64,000 bases of DNA from UBA1181 sp045600225 (GCA_045600225.1 JAZRXL010000049.1:1-64000), one strand, 5' to 3'. Counted from the stretch's first letter, positions 42,543 through 52,002 are shown. Translations and numbers: made by a program. The notes: generated by a model from the sequence alone, not told the origin.

Positions 42543-43781
42543 ATGAAATCACTCTTTTTAAAAGATGTTCTACTGAATGGTAGTAAAACGAATATAAGGA
42601 TTACGGGTAATCAGTTTTCTGCTATTGATCCTTCTTTGTCCTCTTGCGAGAATGATGAGGTGATAGATGCGAGTAGGTTTGCCATAGTTCCTCCGTTCTA
42701 CAATGCGCATACACATGCTGCGATGACTCTTTTGAGGGGGTATGCAGATGATATGCCACTCTTCCCTTGGTTGAATGACTATATCTGGCCTTTCGAAGCC
42801 AAAATGACGGCTGAGGATATTCATATTGGAACTGAGTTGGCCATTTTGGAGATGATAAAGTCTGGAACTGTCTTCTATAGTGATATGTACTGGATGATGG
42901 ACTCTGTATGGAAGGCTACTAGTAAGATGGGCATTAGAGCTTGTCTCGGAGTCTCTTTTATGGATCATATCGGAGAAGAGAAGATTCAACAGAGTTTTGA
43001 TTTGATTGAAAAGTACAAAGACAAATCGTCATTGATACAAATGTCTGTGGCGCCACATGCACCTTACACGGTTAGTGATAAGCTTTGGGTTCGTTGTGCT
43101 GAATTTGCAAAGAAGCACAATCTGATAATGCAGTTCCACTTGTCTGAAACAGAAAAAGAGGTGAAAGATTGCGTAGCAGAACACGGATTAACACCTGTTA
43201 GATGGTTGGATTCTTTGGGTGTTTTAGGACCTAATTGTTTGGCGGCTCATGTGGTACATGTGGATGAAGAGGAGATGGAGATCTTAAAGGAGAGAGGTGT
43301 GGCTATTGCGCACAACCCTGTTTCCAACATGAAACTATCATCGGGATTTTTCAAATCGGCACCGATGGAGAAATCAAAAAACAAAGTGTTGATAGGAACT
43401 GACGGATGCTCTTCCAACAATAATCTTGATATGATTGAGGAGAGCAAATTTGCGGCTATGATTGCAAAATGCAATTATGGACCAGAAACACTTCCTGTAA
43501 ATACAGTTATCGATTGGGCTGTGAAGAATGGTCCGAAGGTATTTGGTGTAAATGGAGGTGAGATTGCAGTCGGAAAAATTGCGGATGCTTTGCTAATCAA
43601 TCTCGACAACGAACGGTTTGTCCCTAATTTCAACTTTAATTCCAATTGGATATATGCGTCTAGTTGTGAGTCGATTGATACGATGATTTGTGATGGAAAA
43701 ATTGTAATGCAAGGTCGTCATGTTGATGGAGAAGAAGACATTATCGCGAGAGCTAAGCAATGTGCAAAGAAGTGGATGTAA
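42543..43781 (+). CDS. Amidohydrolase, MTA/SAH deaminase-like
   Basis: A 412-residue metal-dependent hydrolase. Metal ligands appear in NAHTHAAMTL (His-x-His), in QFHLSETEKE (His), in LAAHVVHVDEEE (His) and in GTDGCSSNNN (Asp). The stretch LLRGYADDMPLFPWL is characteristic of 5'-methylthioadenosine / S-adenosylhomocysteine deaminases, which belong to purine salvage and methyl-cycle clean-up. Related enzymes deaminate other adenosines or guanine, so the exact substrate is open. It is 35 bases upstream of nadB on the same strand and may be co-transcribed. Confidence 0.85.
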   Translation: MKSLFLKDVLLNGSKTNIRITGNQFSAIDPSLSSCENDEVIDASRFAIVPPFYNAHTHAAMTLLRGYADDMPLFPWLNDYIWPFEAKMTAEDIHIGTELAILEMIKSGTVFYSDMYWMMDSVWKATSKMGIRACLGVSFMDHIGEEKIQQSFDLIEKYKDKSSLIQMSVAPHAPYTVSDKLWVRCAEFAKKHNLIMQFHLSETEKEVKDCVAEHGLTPVRWLDSLGVLGPNCLAAHVVHVDEEEMEILKERGVAIAHNPVSNMKLSSGFFKSAPMEKSKNKVLIGTDGCSSNNNLDMIEESKFAAMIAKCNYGPETLPVNTVIDWAVKNGPKVFGVNGGEIAVGKIADALLINLDNERFVPNFNFNSNWIYASSCESIDTMICDGKIVMQGRHVDGEEDIIARAKQCAKKWM

Positions 43782-43816
43782 TAATAGTTTAACAAGTCAA
43801 AATATAGAGTTGCAAA

Positions 43817-45445
43817 ATGATAAAAAAGTATGATTTCTTGGTGATCGGTTCTGGTATTGCCGGAATGAGTTTTGCCCTTAAAGTTGCCCATAAGGGAAAG
43901 GTTGCCATCCTTTGCAAAACACAGATGGAAGAGGCAAATACACATTATGCACAAGGTGGTGTTGCGTCAGTAACAAAACCTACTGATAATTTTGAAGATC
44001 ATGTGGTTGATACATTGATTGCTGGTGATGGTATCTGTAACGAGACCGTGGTTCGTAAAGTGATAGAGGGTGCCCCTGAACAGATCAAGCAATTGGTTGA
44101 GTGGGGTGTTGATTTCGATAAGAATGCAAGTGGAGAATTTGATTTGCATAAAGAGGGAGGTCACTCAGACTTCCGTATCCTTCATCACAAAGACAATACG
44201 GGAGAAGAGATTCAAGATAGTTTGATCGATACAGTAAAGAAGCATCCCAATATCGATGTGTATGATCAACACTTTGCAATTGAAATCATTACCCAACACC
44301 ATTTGGGACAGTTGGTGAAACATACTACCCCAAACATTGAGTGTTATGGTGCTTATGTATTGGATATTAGAACCAACCATGTTCACACATTCTTGTCGAA
44401 GGTGACAATGATTGCTACAGGAGGTATTGGAAACATATACCAAACAACTACCAATCCACCAGTTGCCACAGGTGATGGTATCTCTATGGTATATCGTGCC
44501 AAGGGATTGGTACAAGACATGGAGTTCGTTCAGTTCCATCCAACGGCTTTGTATCATCCAGGAGACAGACCTTCGTTCTTGATCACAGAGGCTATGCGTG
44601 GTTATGGAGGAATTTTGAGAAACAAGAAGGGTGAAGCCTTTATGGAGAAATATGACCCAAGAGGTTCTTTGGCTCCTCGTGATGTGGTAGCTCGTTCTAT
44701 CGATAATGAGATGAAGAAGACGGGTGACGAGTGTGTATACTTGGATGTGACTCACAAGGATGCGGATGTAACGCGCAGAGAATACCCTACAATCTATAAT
44801 AAGTGTTTGTCTTATGGAATAGATATCACCAAGGATTATATCCCGGTAGCGCCAGCTGCACACTATTTCTGTGGTGGTATTAAGGTAGATTTGAATGCCC
44901 GTACATCTATCAACCGATTGTATGCAGCGGGAGAGTGTTCTTGCACTGGGTTGCATGGTTCCAATCGTTTGGCATCTAACTCATTGATCGAGGCGATTGT
45001 TTATGCAGATGCGGCAGCTAAGGATGCCATCCAAATACTCCCATCTTTGTCTTGGAAAGATGAGGTACCTGAATGGAATGATGAGGGTACATCTTTGAAT
45101 GAAGAGATGGTGTTGATTACTCAAAGCGAGAAAGAAGTGAACCAAATCATGCAAAACTATGTAGGTATAGTTCGTTCAAATCTTCGTTTGAAGAGAGCCT
45201 TCGATCGTTTGGAGTTGTTGTACAAAGAGACGGAAAGTTTGTTCCAACGCTCTGTGGTATCAAAAGAGTTGTGTGAGTTGCGTAATATTATCAATACTGC
45301 ATATTTGGTCATTAGAGCCGCTCAATCTCGCAAGGAGAGTAGAGGTTTACACTACACCATTGATTATCCTAAGAAGAACGAGCACATGAGTCTGTACGAT
45401 ACGGATATATTGAAGAAGCAACAAGAAGGAAAGATTAAAGCATAA
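43817..45445 (+). CDS. nadB: L-aspartate oxidase
   Basis: A 542-residue flavoprotein that oxidises aspartate to iminoaspartate, the first step of de novo NAD synthesis. FAD binding is shown by FLVIGSGIAGMSFAL, the active-site region by THYAQGGVASV and EAMRGYGGILRN, and the substrate loop by LHGSNRLASNSLIEA. The helical C-terminal domain is complete. NadA and NadC are not in the window. The gene ends in a strong terminator. Confidence 0.96.
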   Translation: MIKKYDFLVIGSGIAGMSFALKVAHKGKVAILCKTQMEEANTHYAQGGVASVTKPTDNFEDHVVDTLIAGDGICNETVVRKVIEGAPEQIKQLVEWGVDFDKNASGEFDLHKEGGHSDFRILHHKDNTGEEIQDSLIDTVKKHPNIDVYDQHFAIEIITQHHLGQLVKHTTPNIECYGAYVLDIRTNHVHTFLSKVTMIATGGIGNIYQTTTNPPVATGDGISMVYRAKGLVQDMEFVQFHPTALYHPGDRPSFLITEAMRGYGGILRNKKGEAFMEKYDPRGSLAPRDVVARSIDNEMKKTGDECVYLDVTHKDADVTRREYPTIYNKCLSYGIDITKDYIPVAPAAHYFCGGIKVDLNARTSINRLYAAGECSCTGLHGSNRLASNSLIEAIVYADAAAKDAIQILPSLSWKDEVPEWNDEGTSLNEEMVLITQSEKEVNQIMQNYVGIVRSNLRLKRAFDRLELLYKETESLFQRSVVSKELCELRNIINTAYLVIRAAQSRKESRGLHYTIDYPKKNEHMSLYDTDILKKQQEGKIKA

Positions 45446-45454
45446 TCAATACTT

Positions 45455-45496
45455 AAAACCTCGGCAAGAAACATTCCTTGCCGAGGTTTTTTTCTA
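45455..45496 (+). terminator. Intrinsic terminator after nadB
   Basis: A 14-bp perfect stem AAAACCTCGGCAAG (45,455-45,468) with its complement (45,477-45,490), then further T. Confidence 0.95.
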
Positions 45497-45511
45497 CATG
45501 TTCTGTAATAA

Positions 45512-45538
45512 TAAAAGATTATAAGGGGTTACCCTTAT
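45512..45538 (-). terminator. Candidate terminator for the dnaN-exonuclease-methyltransferase run
   Basis: Seven-bp stem ATAAGGG (45,521-45,527) and CCCTTAT (45,532-45,538) with a 4-base loop. On the minus strand a T-rich tract (AATCTTTTATTATT) follows. It lies 31 bases beyond the methyltransferase stop. Confidence 0.5.
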
Positions 45539-45569
45539 GATGTTGTTAAATTAGTTAACTATGTGCCTG

Positions 45570-46286
45570 TTATTTACTTCTTACTCCCAAATAGTACTCC
45601 TCTGTCAACCTCTTATATTCTTCTGAATATTGGTGTCTGCCAGTTGCTTCGATAATAAGGTTGGAGTTGATGCACTCTTCCTGATTGAATATTAACTCTG
45701 CCATAAAACGCTTCGGTGTAGATGAGGGTGTTGGATAGATAGTAACGATTCGTTTAGGGTAGAGTTGATGACTTTCTGCGATACGAAAAAAGTTCTCTTT
45801 TTCATTGTAAGGTAGGATGACGGAGAACTTTCCCTCTTTGTTTAATAGTTGAGCAGCTCCATATAGTAGTTCTTCGTAGCTTAAGGTGTCTGTGTGACGC
45901 GCTAAGGAACGGTTTTCGCGTTCTGATTTTAGTGATTGATTAAAGTAAGGAGGATTACTGATGATATGATCGAAGGAAGTCTCTCCTTGAAACTCTTGAA
46001 GAGAGCAATTGATCACTTTTATTCTTTCTTTCCATGGACTTCCATCTACATTCTCTTCTGCTTGTAAGCTTGCATCTTGATCTATCTCAATGGCTGTAAT
46101 CTCTGCTTTAGATCGTTGAGCAACCATTAGAGAAAGCAATCCTGTACCCGTTCCAATATCTAAAATAGAACGGGCAGATGCAACATCTGCCCATGCTCCT
46201 AACAAGACTCCGTCTGTGCCTACTTTCATGGCACATCGATCTTGGTTTATCTTAAATTGCTTAAATTGGAAATATGAATTAGACAT
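45570..46286 (-). CDS. tRNA1(Val) (adenine37-N6)-methyltransferase-like protein
   Basis: A 238-residue SAM-dependent methyltransferase. The SAM-binding motif is DIGTGTGLLSL, and the catalytic NPPYF motif marks N6-adenine methylation. The opening FQFKQFKINQDRCAMKVGTDGVLLGAW is the typical start of the TrmN6/YfiC group (core shown: CAMKVGTDGVLLGAW). It probably methylates A37 of tRNA-Val. I chose the ATG at 46,286, seven bases after the exonuclease stop; a start at 46,307 would overlap that gene and adds seven residues. Confidence 0.88.
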   Translation of the reverse strand: MSNSYFQFKQFKINQDRCAMKVGTDGVLLGAWADVASARSILDIGTGTGLLSLMVAQRSKAEITAIEIDQDASLQAEENVDGSPWKERIKVINCSLQEFQGETSFDHIISNPPYFNQSLKSERENRSLARHTDTLSYEELLYGAAQLLNKEGKFSVILPYNEKENFFRIAESHQLYPKRIVTIYPTPSSTPKRFMAELIFNQEECINSNLIIEATGRHQYSEEYKRLTEEYYLGVRSK

Positions 46287-46293
46287 AACCCAA

Positions 46294-47079
46294 TTAGCGG
46301 ATACCATATTTGAATTTCAAGTTGGTAAGCACTCTCTTGGTGTCGAGGGTGAAGTCATTTTGCATGATCCAACCATAATATCCTGGATCTGTAAGCAAAA
46401 CTTCTGCAACAGCTCTTCCCTTGTACTTACCGAAGTTGATAATCTCCTCGTTTTTGTCGTTGTAGACAAAACGTCCGGCGAAATCTACATTGTTGTTATG
46501 TGCAGAGTATTCAGATAAGAATGCTATGTCATTCTGTAGGTCTGGGTAACGATCTAATTGAGCCTTTAGTACTTCATAGGTAGCTAAAATGTCTGCCTCT
46601 GCTCCGTGTGCTCCTTCAAGATCTTTTTCGCAATAGAACTTGTATGCAGCAGTAAGTGTGCGTTGCTCTTTTTTGTTGAAGATCACTTGGGCATCTACCA
46701 TCTTACTTTTTCGTAGGTCAATATCCACATCAGCACGGATAAACTCTTCAGCAAGCAATGGAATATCAAAACGGTTGGAGTTATAGCCTCCCAGATCACA
46801 ACCTTTCATCCAATTTCCAAGAGACTTGCCTATCTCCTTGAATGTGGGTTTGTCTGCCAAATCCTCATCTGTGATATGGGTTAGTTCGCTTACCTCTTTG
46901 GGTAATGGTATTTGGTTGCCGTTATCATCCACAGGTTTAAGTCTACGGGTTTTGATCTCCTGATCTCCGTTAGGCATAATCTTGATGGCTGAGATCTCGA
47001 TAATACGATCTTTTGCGATATTCAATCCTGTTGTTTCCAAATCGAAGAAAACAATAGGTTTCTTTAAGTTTAGTTCCAT
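46294..47079 (-). CDS. DnaQ-like 3'-5' exonuclease
   Basis: A 261-residue protein with a DEDDh exonuclease domain: FFDLETTGLN with Asp13 and Glu15, the ExoII segment GGYNSNRFDIPLLAEE and the ExoIII segment AHGAEADILATYE. About 80 further C-terminal residues (FGKYKGRAVAEVLLTDPGYYGW) form a small extra domain seen in Bacteroidota homologues. Its place after dnaN suggests proofreading or repair work with the sliding clamp, but it might not be the polymerase III epsilon subunit itself. Confidence 0.88.
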   Translation of the reverse strand: MELNLKKPIVFFDLETTGLNIAKDRIIEISAIKIMPNGDQEIKTRRLKPVDDNGNQIPLPKEVSELTHITDEDLADKPTFKEIGKSLGNWMKGCDLGGYNSNRFDIPLLAEEFIRADVDIDLRKSKMVDAQVIFNKKEQRTLTAAYKFYCEKDLEGAHGAEADILATYEVLKAQLDRYPDLQNDIAFLSEYSAHNNNVDFAGRFVYNDKNEEIINFGKYKGRAVAEVLLTDPGYYGWIMQNDFTLDTKRVLTNLKFKYGIR

Positions 47080-47137
47080 AGGTAAAAAAATAAGAAGCGC
47101 ATAGGGATGCGCTTCTGTATGTTGGTTTATTGTTTTA

Positions 47138-48262
47138 TCAATCTGGTAATTGCATTGGCATTAGAAGCATCAAAACATCTTCTGTCTCGTTTTGTTCTAA
47201 TGGAACGATCAAGCCTGCGCGCATTGGGTCGGAAAGTTCCATCACGATGTTGTCTGAACCTAAGTTATTAAGCATATCGACAAGGATAGAACACTTGAAA
47301 CCGATGCATACTGGACTTCCTTCGTAGCTGCAAACCATTGTTTCTGTTGCAGAGATAGAGAAGTCGAAGTCTTGTGCCGAGATCGTAAGTTTTCCATCTG
47401 AGAACTCCAATTTAACCAAGTTTGTCGACTGGTTAGCGTATACGGAGATACGGCGCAATGCGTTAAGGAATGCACCTCTCTCGATAGTGGCTTTGTTAGG
47501 ACTCTCCTTAGGGATAACTGAGTTGTACTTAGGATATGATCCTTCAACAAGACGACAGATCATCTTGTAATCTGTAAGTGTGAAATATACATTCTTAGAA
47601 TCGAATTGAACCTTCACATCACCTGATTCTTTGGGGAGGATAGCCTTCAACAAAGAGTACGGTTTTTTAGGAAGGATGAAAGAACAAACATCGTCACCTT
47701 TTGAAGAGATGGTTTTGATTTTTACTAGCTTGTGACCGTCTGTTGCTACGAATGTAACATCCTCTGTTGTGATGTCGAAGTAGATACCACCTAATGTTGG
47801 TCTCATTTCGTCATCGCTGGTAGCGAATGAAGTAGCGGAGATTCCCTTGTTCAATACATTGGCTGGTACAACGATAGAAGAGCTGGTCTCTTCTAATTGT
47901 CTCATCTTAGGGAACTCGTCAGCATTCTGTCCGATGAAGTTATAAACTCCCGAATTTGATTTTATAGTCATTGCGTAACTATCGTCATTTACAGTAAATG
48001 ACAATGGTTCGTCAGAAAACTCTTTTAGTGTATCCAACAATATTTTTGCAGAAAGTGCCACAACACCGTTTCCTTCGCTGCTGGTTAACTCTACGTTTGT
48101 AACAAGAGTTGTTTCCATGTCGGCAGCCGTGATCGTTAGAACTCCATCGTGTAGGTTAAACATAAAGTTGTCCAAAATGGGTAGTGTGTTCTTTGAATTT
48201 ATTACACGACTGATTGTTTGAAGGTGTGCTAATAGGTTTGCACTTGAAACTGAAAAGTTCAT
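47138..48262 (-). CDS. dnaN: DNA polymerase III beta subunit (sliding clamp)
   Basis: A 374-residue ring-forming clamp of three similar domains that tethers DNA polymerase III to DNA. Recognisable parts are the N-terminal FSVSSANLLAHLQTISRVI, ILDNFMFNL, the central FATSDDEMRPTLGGIY, and the C-terminal end LMLLMPMQLPD, which forms part of the peptide-binding cleft. It is not beside dnaA here but follows gldG, an arrangement also known from other Bacteroidota, with its own promoter overlapping the end of gldG. Confidence 0.97.
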   Translation of the reverse strand: MNFSVSSANLLAHLQTISRVINSKNTLPILDNFMFNLHDGVLTITAADMETTLVTNVELTSSEGNGVVALSAKILLDTLKEFSDEPLSFTVNDDSYAMTIKSNSGVYNFIGQNADEFPKMRQLEETSSSIVVPANVLNKGISATSFATSDDEMRPTLGGIYFDITTEDVTFVATDGHKLVKIKTISSKGDDVCSFILPKKPYSLLKAILPKESGDVKVQFDSKNVYFTLTDYKMICRLVEGSYPKYNSVIPKESPNKATIERGAFLNALRRISVYANQSTNLVKLEFSDGKLTISAQDFDFSISATETMVCSYEGSPVCIGFKCSILVDMLNNLGSDNIVMELSDPMRAGLIVPLEQNETEDVLMLLMPMQLPD

Positions 48263-48305
48263 ATTGTAATCTTATTTTAAATTGTTCCTTTTTCTTTTAC
48301 TACTT

Positions 48306-48334
48306 GCAAAGATAATAAAAAAAGTTTCATTCAA
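48306..48334 (-). promoter_or_regulatory. Promoter for dnaN
   Basis: On the minus strand TTG (48,332-48,334), 17 bases, TATCTTTGC (48,306-48,314). The -33 box lies inside the last codons of gldG. The -7 box matches the strongest Bacteroides form. Confidence 0.7.
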
Positions 48335-50054
48335 CCTTATTGGTTTGTTGTTTGACTGAAATTTCTTTTGTGAACTTTCTCTTTCTGACGAAGAAGAAAA
48401 TTACCCCGAATAATAGGACAGAAAGAGCAGGGACAATCACATTTGTGACTTGCCAAAATTTGCGCTGGCCTATAACTGCAGGTTTGTTTAACAAACGTAG
48501 TTGAATCTCTCTTGAGCGTAGCTCCATCCATCCGTCATCGTCTGTAAGATAGTTTACTGCATTGAGAAGAAAGTCGCTGTTGCCAAATTTTTGGTTCATA
48601 TAGCGGTCATATCCCAAAGGAAGAATATTTGTGTTTGCCCCCATTCCTTGCACGTCATTTCTAATGATATCTCCATCTGCTATGACAATCATCTTTGTTG
48701 GTTTGCTCTCTGTGGTGGCGGTTGTAGACCCTGTCACGCCCTCGGGTACCATTCGGTTGGTAAATACCGATGGAAATACTCCTTCTAAAATGACAGCCGC
48801 AATGGCATTTCGAGAATTGAAGTAGTAACCATTCTGCTCTACATTGATGACATCCATGCTTACTATGGATGGAATGTTTTGTAGGTGGGTTCCTGTAGAT
48901 GTTACCAAAAGAGGTGTCTTTCTTATCTTTTCATCTTCGTTGTTTACGAAGTTGATGGAACTGACAAATTCCGATTTGATGGGTGCTAGATTTTTAGAAA
49001 TGGGATGTGTCGGAACCGTTAAAAGCAATGGTGAATAGTACCATGGCATAGGTTCGTATTTAGGAGCATCTCCTTCTCGTGACATATTGACTGGGATTAG
49101 GCAACACTGCACATCTTGAACAAGGTCTGCATTGATCCTTACACCATACTTGAAAAGTTGATCGGTCAGGTTTACATCGTTCTCTATACCAATGGTTTGA
49201 GAAGCGGTGGAAAGACTATCTAAAGAAATGCGAGCACCATCCAATAACCATAGCACGCGACCCCCCTGCATAATATATTGGTCGATTACATATTTGTCTT
49301 TCTCGGAGAATTTCTTTGAAGGTGCTGCGATGATGATTGCTTCATAACCGTTTAGTTCATCAGCTTGTCCTGAAAGCATGCCACGATCAACTTGGTAATA
49401 GTGGCTCAATGTTTGCGTGATATCGTATACATAAGGTTCCGGATATTCGCCTTGGCCTTCCAAAAAAGCAATTTTTGGAATATGCGTTGTTGTGATAATA
49501 CGCAACACATCAGTTATTTCATATTCGAGAGATTCGATGGAGATATTTAGGTTCTCCTCGCCAGACTTGTTTGGAATGTTTTTTAGTAGATTGATGTTCT
49601 TTGTTTTGCCTTTATAGTTGATTTCAGCCCATGGGAAAACGATCTTTTGGCGGGATTCTCCTTCTCCGTCACGATCGTATACTACAATACCTCTCATTCC
49701 CTTTTTCTCTAGCGCTTCGTACTGATTTTGCCTCTCATCGTTGGTGGCTCCGGAAGAGGGATTGATAAACTGATACTTCACCGATTTACCAGCGTAGGCA
49801 TCGAATTCATCGAGCATCTCCTTTGTTGCTTTCCTCAATCGTAAGAAACCAGAGTTTAGGTCTCCATCCAAGTATACTGTTACCTTCAACTCTTCGTCCA
49901 ACTCTCCTAATAGTCGTTTCGTGTTATCAGAAAGACTGTATCTCTTCTCCGATGTTAAGTCCCAACGGAAGAAAAGTTTATTTGATATAAATCCGATGAG
50001 TGCAATGGCGCCGATAAAAGCGATGATATGTATGAATTTCTTTTTCATTTCCAT
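48327..50054 (-). CDS. gldG: GldG-like gliding/ABC accessory protein
   Basis: A 575-residue membrane protein. It has an N-terminal membrane helix (FIHIIAFIGAIALIGFISNKLFF, core shown: IGAIALIGFISNKLFF), the opening DLTSEKRYSLSDNTK typical of GldG, a large extracytoplasmic domain (ABC_transp_aux type) and a C-terminal helix (VIVPALSVLLFGVIFFFVRKRK). In gliding flavobacteria GldG works with GldA and GldF in an ABC transporter. Neither partner is in the window. The start at 50,054 overlaps gldD by ten bases; a Met two codons later (MKKKFIH) is also possible. Confidence 0.88.
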   Translation of the reverse strand: MEMKKKFIHIIAFIGAIALIGFISNKLFFRWDLTSEKRYSLSDNTKRLLGELDEELKVTVYLDGDLNSGFLRLRKATKEMLDEFDAYAGKSVKYQFINPSSGATNDERQNQYEALEKKGMRGIVVYDRDGEGESRQKIVFPWAEINYKGKTKNINLLKNIPNKSGEENLNISIESLEYEITDVLRIITTTHIPKIAFLEGQGEYPEPYVYDITQTLSHYYQVDRGMLSGQADELNGYEAIIIAAPSKKFSEKDKYVIDQYIMQGGRVLWLLDGARISLDSLSTASQTIGIENDVNLTDQLFKYGVRINADLVQDVQCCLIPVNMSREGDAPKYEPMPWYYSPLLLTVPTHPISKNLAPIKSEFVSSINFVNNEDEKIRKTPLLVTSTGTHLQNIPSIVSMDVINVEQNGYYFNSRNAIAAVILEGVFPSVFTNRMVPEGVTGSTTATTESKPTKMIVIADGDIIRNDVQGMGANTNILPLGYDRYMNQKFGNSDFLLNAVNYLTDDDGWMELRSREIQLRLLNKPAVIGQRKFWQVTNVIVPALSVLLFGVIFFFVRKRKFTKEISVKQQTNKVE

Positions 50055-50620
50055 TTTAGTGATTCTATCAGTTGTATAATGTCTTCTCGTATGTAATCAA
50101 CGACAGGGGCAATGGAGTCTTTGTTGGGATTTACGTTAAAGTAAAGAGCTCCTCTGAAGAAGTGTTTCGTACTATCTGACATCACAAACTGAATGTTAGA
50201 AGCCGTATTCCCTTTTAGTTCATAAAGCACACCATACACCTTGTTGTCGTCATTCATGTACACTTGTTCGGTAATGGCATCTGCCTTCACTGTATGTGGC
50301 TTGTATACGAGGCGACGAGAGTCTTCCGATAATAATTGGAAGTTATTGTTTAATGTTCGATAGGTACAATACACCCTTGCGTTGTATTGAGGGTATACAA
50401 TATCAATCCATGCAGAGTCTTTCTCTACACCTTTTAGTCGCACCTCTGAGACATTCTTTGCATAGTTGAACTGACAAGGGAACTCTTTGCTGTCGTATTG
50501 CTCATACTCTTTCTCGGGTAGTTCAATTCTGAAATATCCTCGTGGCTTTGGAATGGTATCGCTACAAGATGCGACAGTAAGAAGGAGTAGAACTCCAGAA
50601 AATATCTTTTTCAGTGTCAT
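50045..50620 (-). CDS. gldD: GldD lipoprotein
   Basis: A 191-residue lipoprotein (lipobox VASCS, Cys19) with the conserved opening PKPRGYFRIELPEKEY. GldD is needed for gliding and T9SS function in flavobacteria and is conserved across non-gliding Bacteroidota, where its role is uncertain. It overlaps gldE by four bases (ATGA) and gldG by ten, indicating a tightly coupled operon. Confidence 0.92.
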   Translation of the reverse strand: MTLKKIFSGVLLLLTVASCSDTIPKPRGYFRIELPEKEYEQYDSKEFPCQFNYAKNVSEVRLKGVEKDSAWIDIVYPQYNARVYCTYRTLNNNFQLLSEDSRRLVYKPHTVKADAITEQVYMNDDNKVYGVLYELKGNTASNIQFVMSDSTKHFFRGALYFNVNPNKDSIAPVVDYIREDIIQLIESLKWK

Positions 50621-51945
50621 ACCTTTTTATCTTTTATAGACAACTTTATCTCTTTAATTCTTCTTTTATCGTCTGAAACGATTTCGAAAAGATAGTTTTC
50701 AACCTCAATAATCTCCCCTTTGGTCGGAATATAGCCCTTCAGTTCAAGGATCAATCCGGCAAGGGTGTCGGCATCTCCATCTAAAGGTTCGAATATCTCT
50801 TTGTCTACATTCTCAATTCTGTAGAAGTCGGACAATAGAAGTTTACCATCGATGAGATATGTGGTATCATCCAATTGTGTGATTTGTTTTTCTTCCTCGT
50901 CATGCTCGTCGCAGATGTCTCCTACGATTACCTCAATGATATCTTCTAATGTGACAATACCGGAGGTTCCGCCGAACTCGTCTACCACAATGGCCATGTG
51001 CATATGTTTTTGTTGAAACTCTTTGAACAGATCGTCGATCTTTTTGTTCTCAGGGACAAAGTAGGCCTCGCGGATAAGGCTTTGCCAGTGGAAATCTTTT
51101 TCTTGATCTGTGTATTGAAGGAAGTCTTTGATGTAAAGAATACCCTTTACATAGTCAATGCTTTCATCGTAAACAGGAAGTCGTGAATATTCCGATTCAC
51201 GGATGATCTTCAATACCGTTTCAAAGTCGCTTTTATAATCAATGTCTACGATATCCACACGAGGTTGCATAATCTCACTTACGCTGGTCTTTCCAAAATT
51301 CACCACGCCTCGCAGAATCTCCTTTTCATCCACAGATTCTGCATCACCCATATTGAGTGTTTCGGAGATGTCGTCGATGGCTGCACTTCTCATGGTGCGA
51401 GACTCTAAACGGCGTTCTACCACATCTGTCGATTTGATAAGAAGGTGGACAAATGGTTTAAAGATGAAACCAAAGAAAGATATGATGGTTGCTGCCCTAC
51501 AAATAATGGAAGGATTCTCTTTGGTGACCATCTTTTCAGGGATGAATTCGGCAAATATGAAAAGAAGTAGAAGTAGCGTAATAACCAAAATTACACAGAT
51601 AAATGCGTTGTTTAAGGTTGTAAACCATAGTAGTTGAGCCAACAATAGGGTGGTCAAGACAATGGATAATACGATCGTAAAATAACGAGATACGATAACA
51701 CTACCTAAAGTGTCGAGTGGATTTTCAGATAGGTTTTTTAGTCTGTTGAATTTTGGATCTGAGGAGATCTTCACTTCTGCCATTTCACTGGTGGAAAGGG
51801 AAAAAAACTCAGATTCGAAGAAAGAGATGTAGGAAAGCGCTACAAAAGATAAGCCTGCGATGATGGCTTTAACAGCAAATACAAGATAAGAGCAAGTGGG
51901 CTCTTCAAAGATAAACCTAATGGTTTCAAAAAGAGGAATGTCCAA
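50617..51945 (-). CDS. gldE: GldE-like CNNM/CBS-domain membrane protein
   Basis: A 442-residue HlyC/CorC-type protein: an N-terminal DUF21/CNNM membrane domain with about four spans (to about 180), a CBS pair (about 205-335, SEIMQPRVDIVDIDY and MAIVVDEFGGTSGIVTLEDIIE, cores shown) and a CorC-like C-terminal domain. Such proteins are linked to divalent-cation transport. In Bacteroidota the gene paired with gldD is called gldE and supports its function. The start at 51,945 is the first Met of the membrane domain. Confidence 0.9.
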   Translation of the reverse strand: MDIPLFETIRFIFEEPTCSYLVFAVKAIIAGLSFVALSYISFFESEFFSLSTSEMAEVKISSDPKFNRLKNLSENPLDTLGSVIVSRYFTIVLSIVLTTLLLAQLLWFTTLNNAFICVILVITLLLLLFIFAEFIPEKMVTKENPSIICRAATIISFFGFIFKPFVHLLIKSTDVVERRLESRTMRSAAIDDISETLNMGDAESVDEKEILRGVVNFGKTSVSEIMQPRVDIVDIDYKSDFETVLKIIRESEYSRLPVYDESIDYVKGILYIKDFLQYTDQEKDFHWQSLIREAYFVPENKKIDDLFKEFQQKHMHMAIVVDEFGGTSGIVTLEDIIEVIVGDICDEHDEEEKQITQLDDTTYLIDGKLLLSDFYRIENVDKEIFEPLDGDADTLAGLILELKGYIPTKGEIIEVENYLFEIVSDDKRRIKEIKLSIKDKKV

Positions 51946-51969
51946 TGAATTACGATTTTGTTAAACAAA

Positions 51970-51994
51970 CAAGGACGGAATTTTTCCGTCCTTG
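51970..51994 (-). terminator. Terminator between ssb and gldE
   Basis: An 11-bp perfect stem CAAGGACGGAA (51,970-51,980) with TTCCGTCCTTG (51,984-51,994) and a 3-base loop. On the minus strand it is followed by TTTGTTTAAC. Confidence 0.8.
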
Positions 51995-52002
51995 CAAATA
52001 TA
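51994..52002 (-). promoter_or_regulatory. Candidate -7 box for gldE-gldD-gldG
   Basis: TATATTTGC on the minus strand directly abuts the hairpin of the ssb terminator, 49 bases before the gldE ATG. A TTG at 12-base spacing is too close to be a normal -33. Confidence 0.42.

Noticed and set aside
44165..44956. 263-codon open frame antisense to nadB
   Set aside because: No domain or start context; explained by codon bias of nadB.
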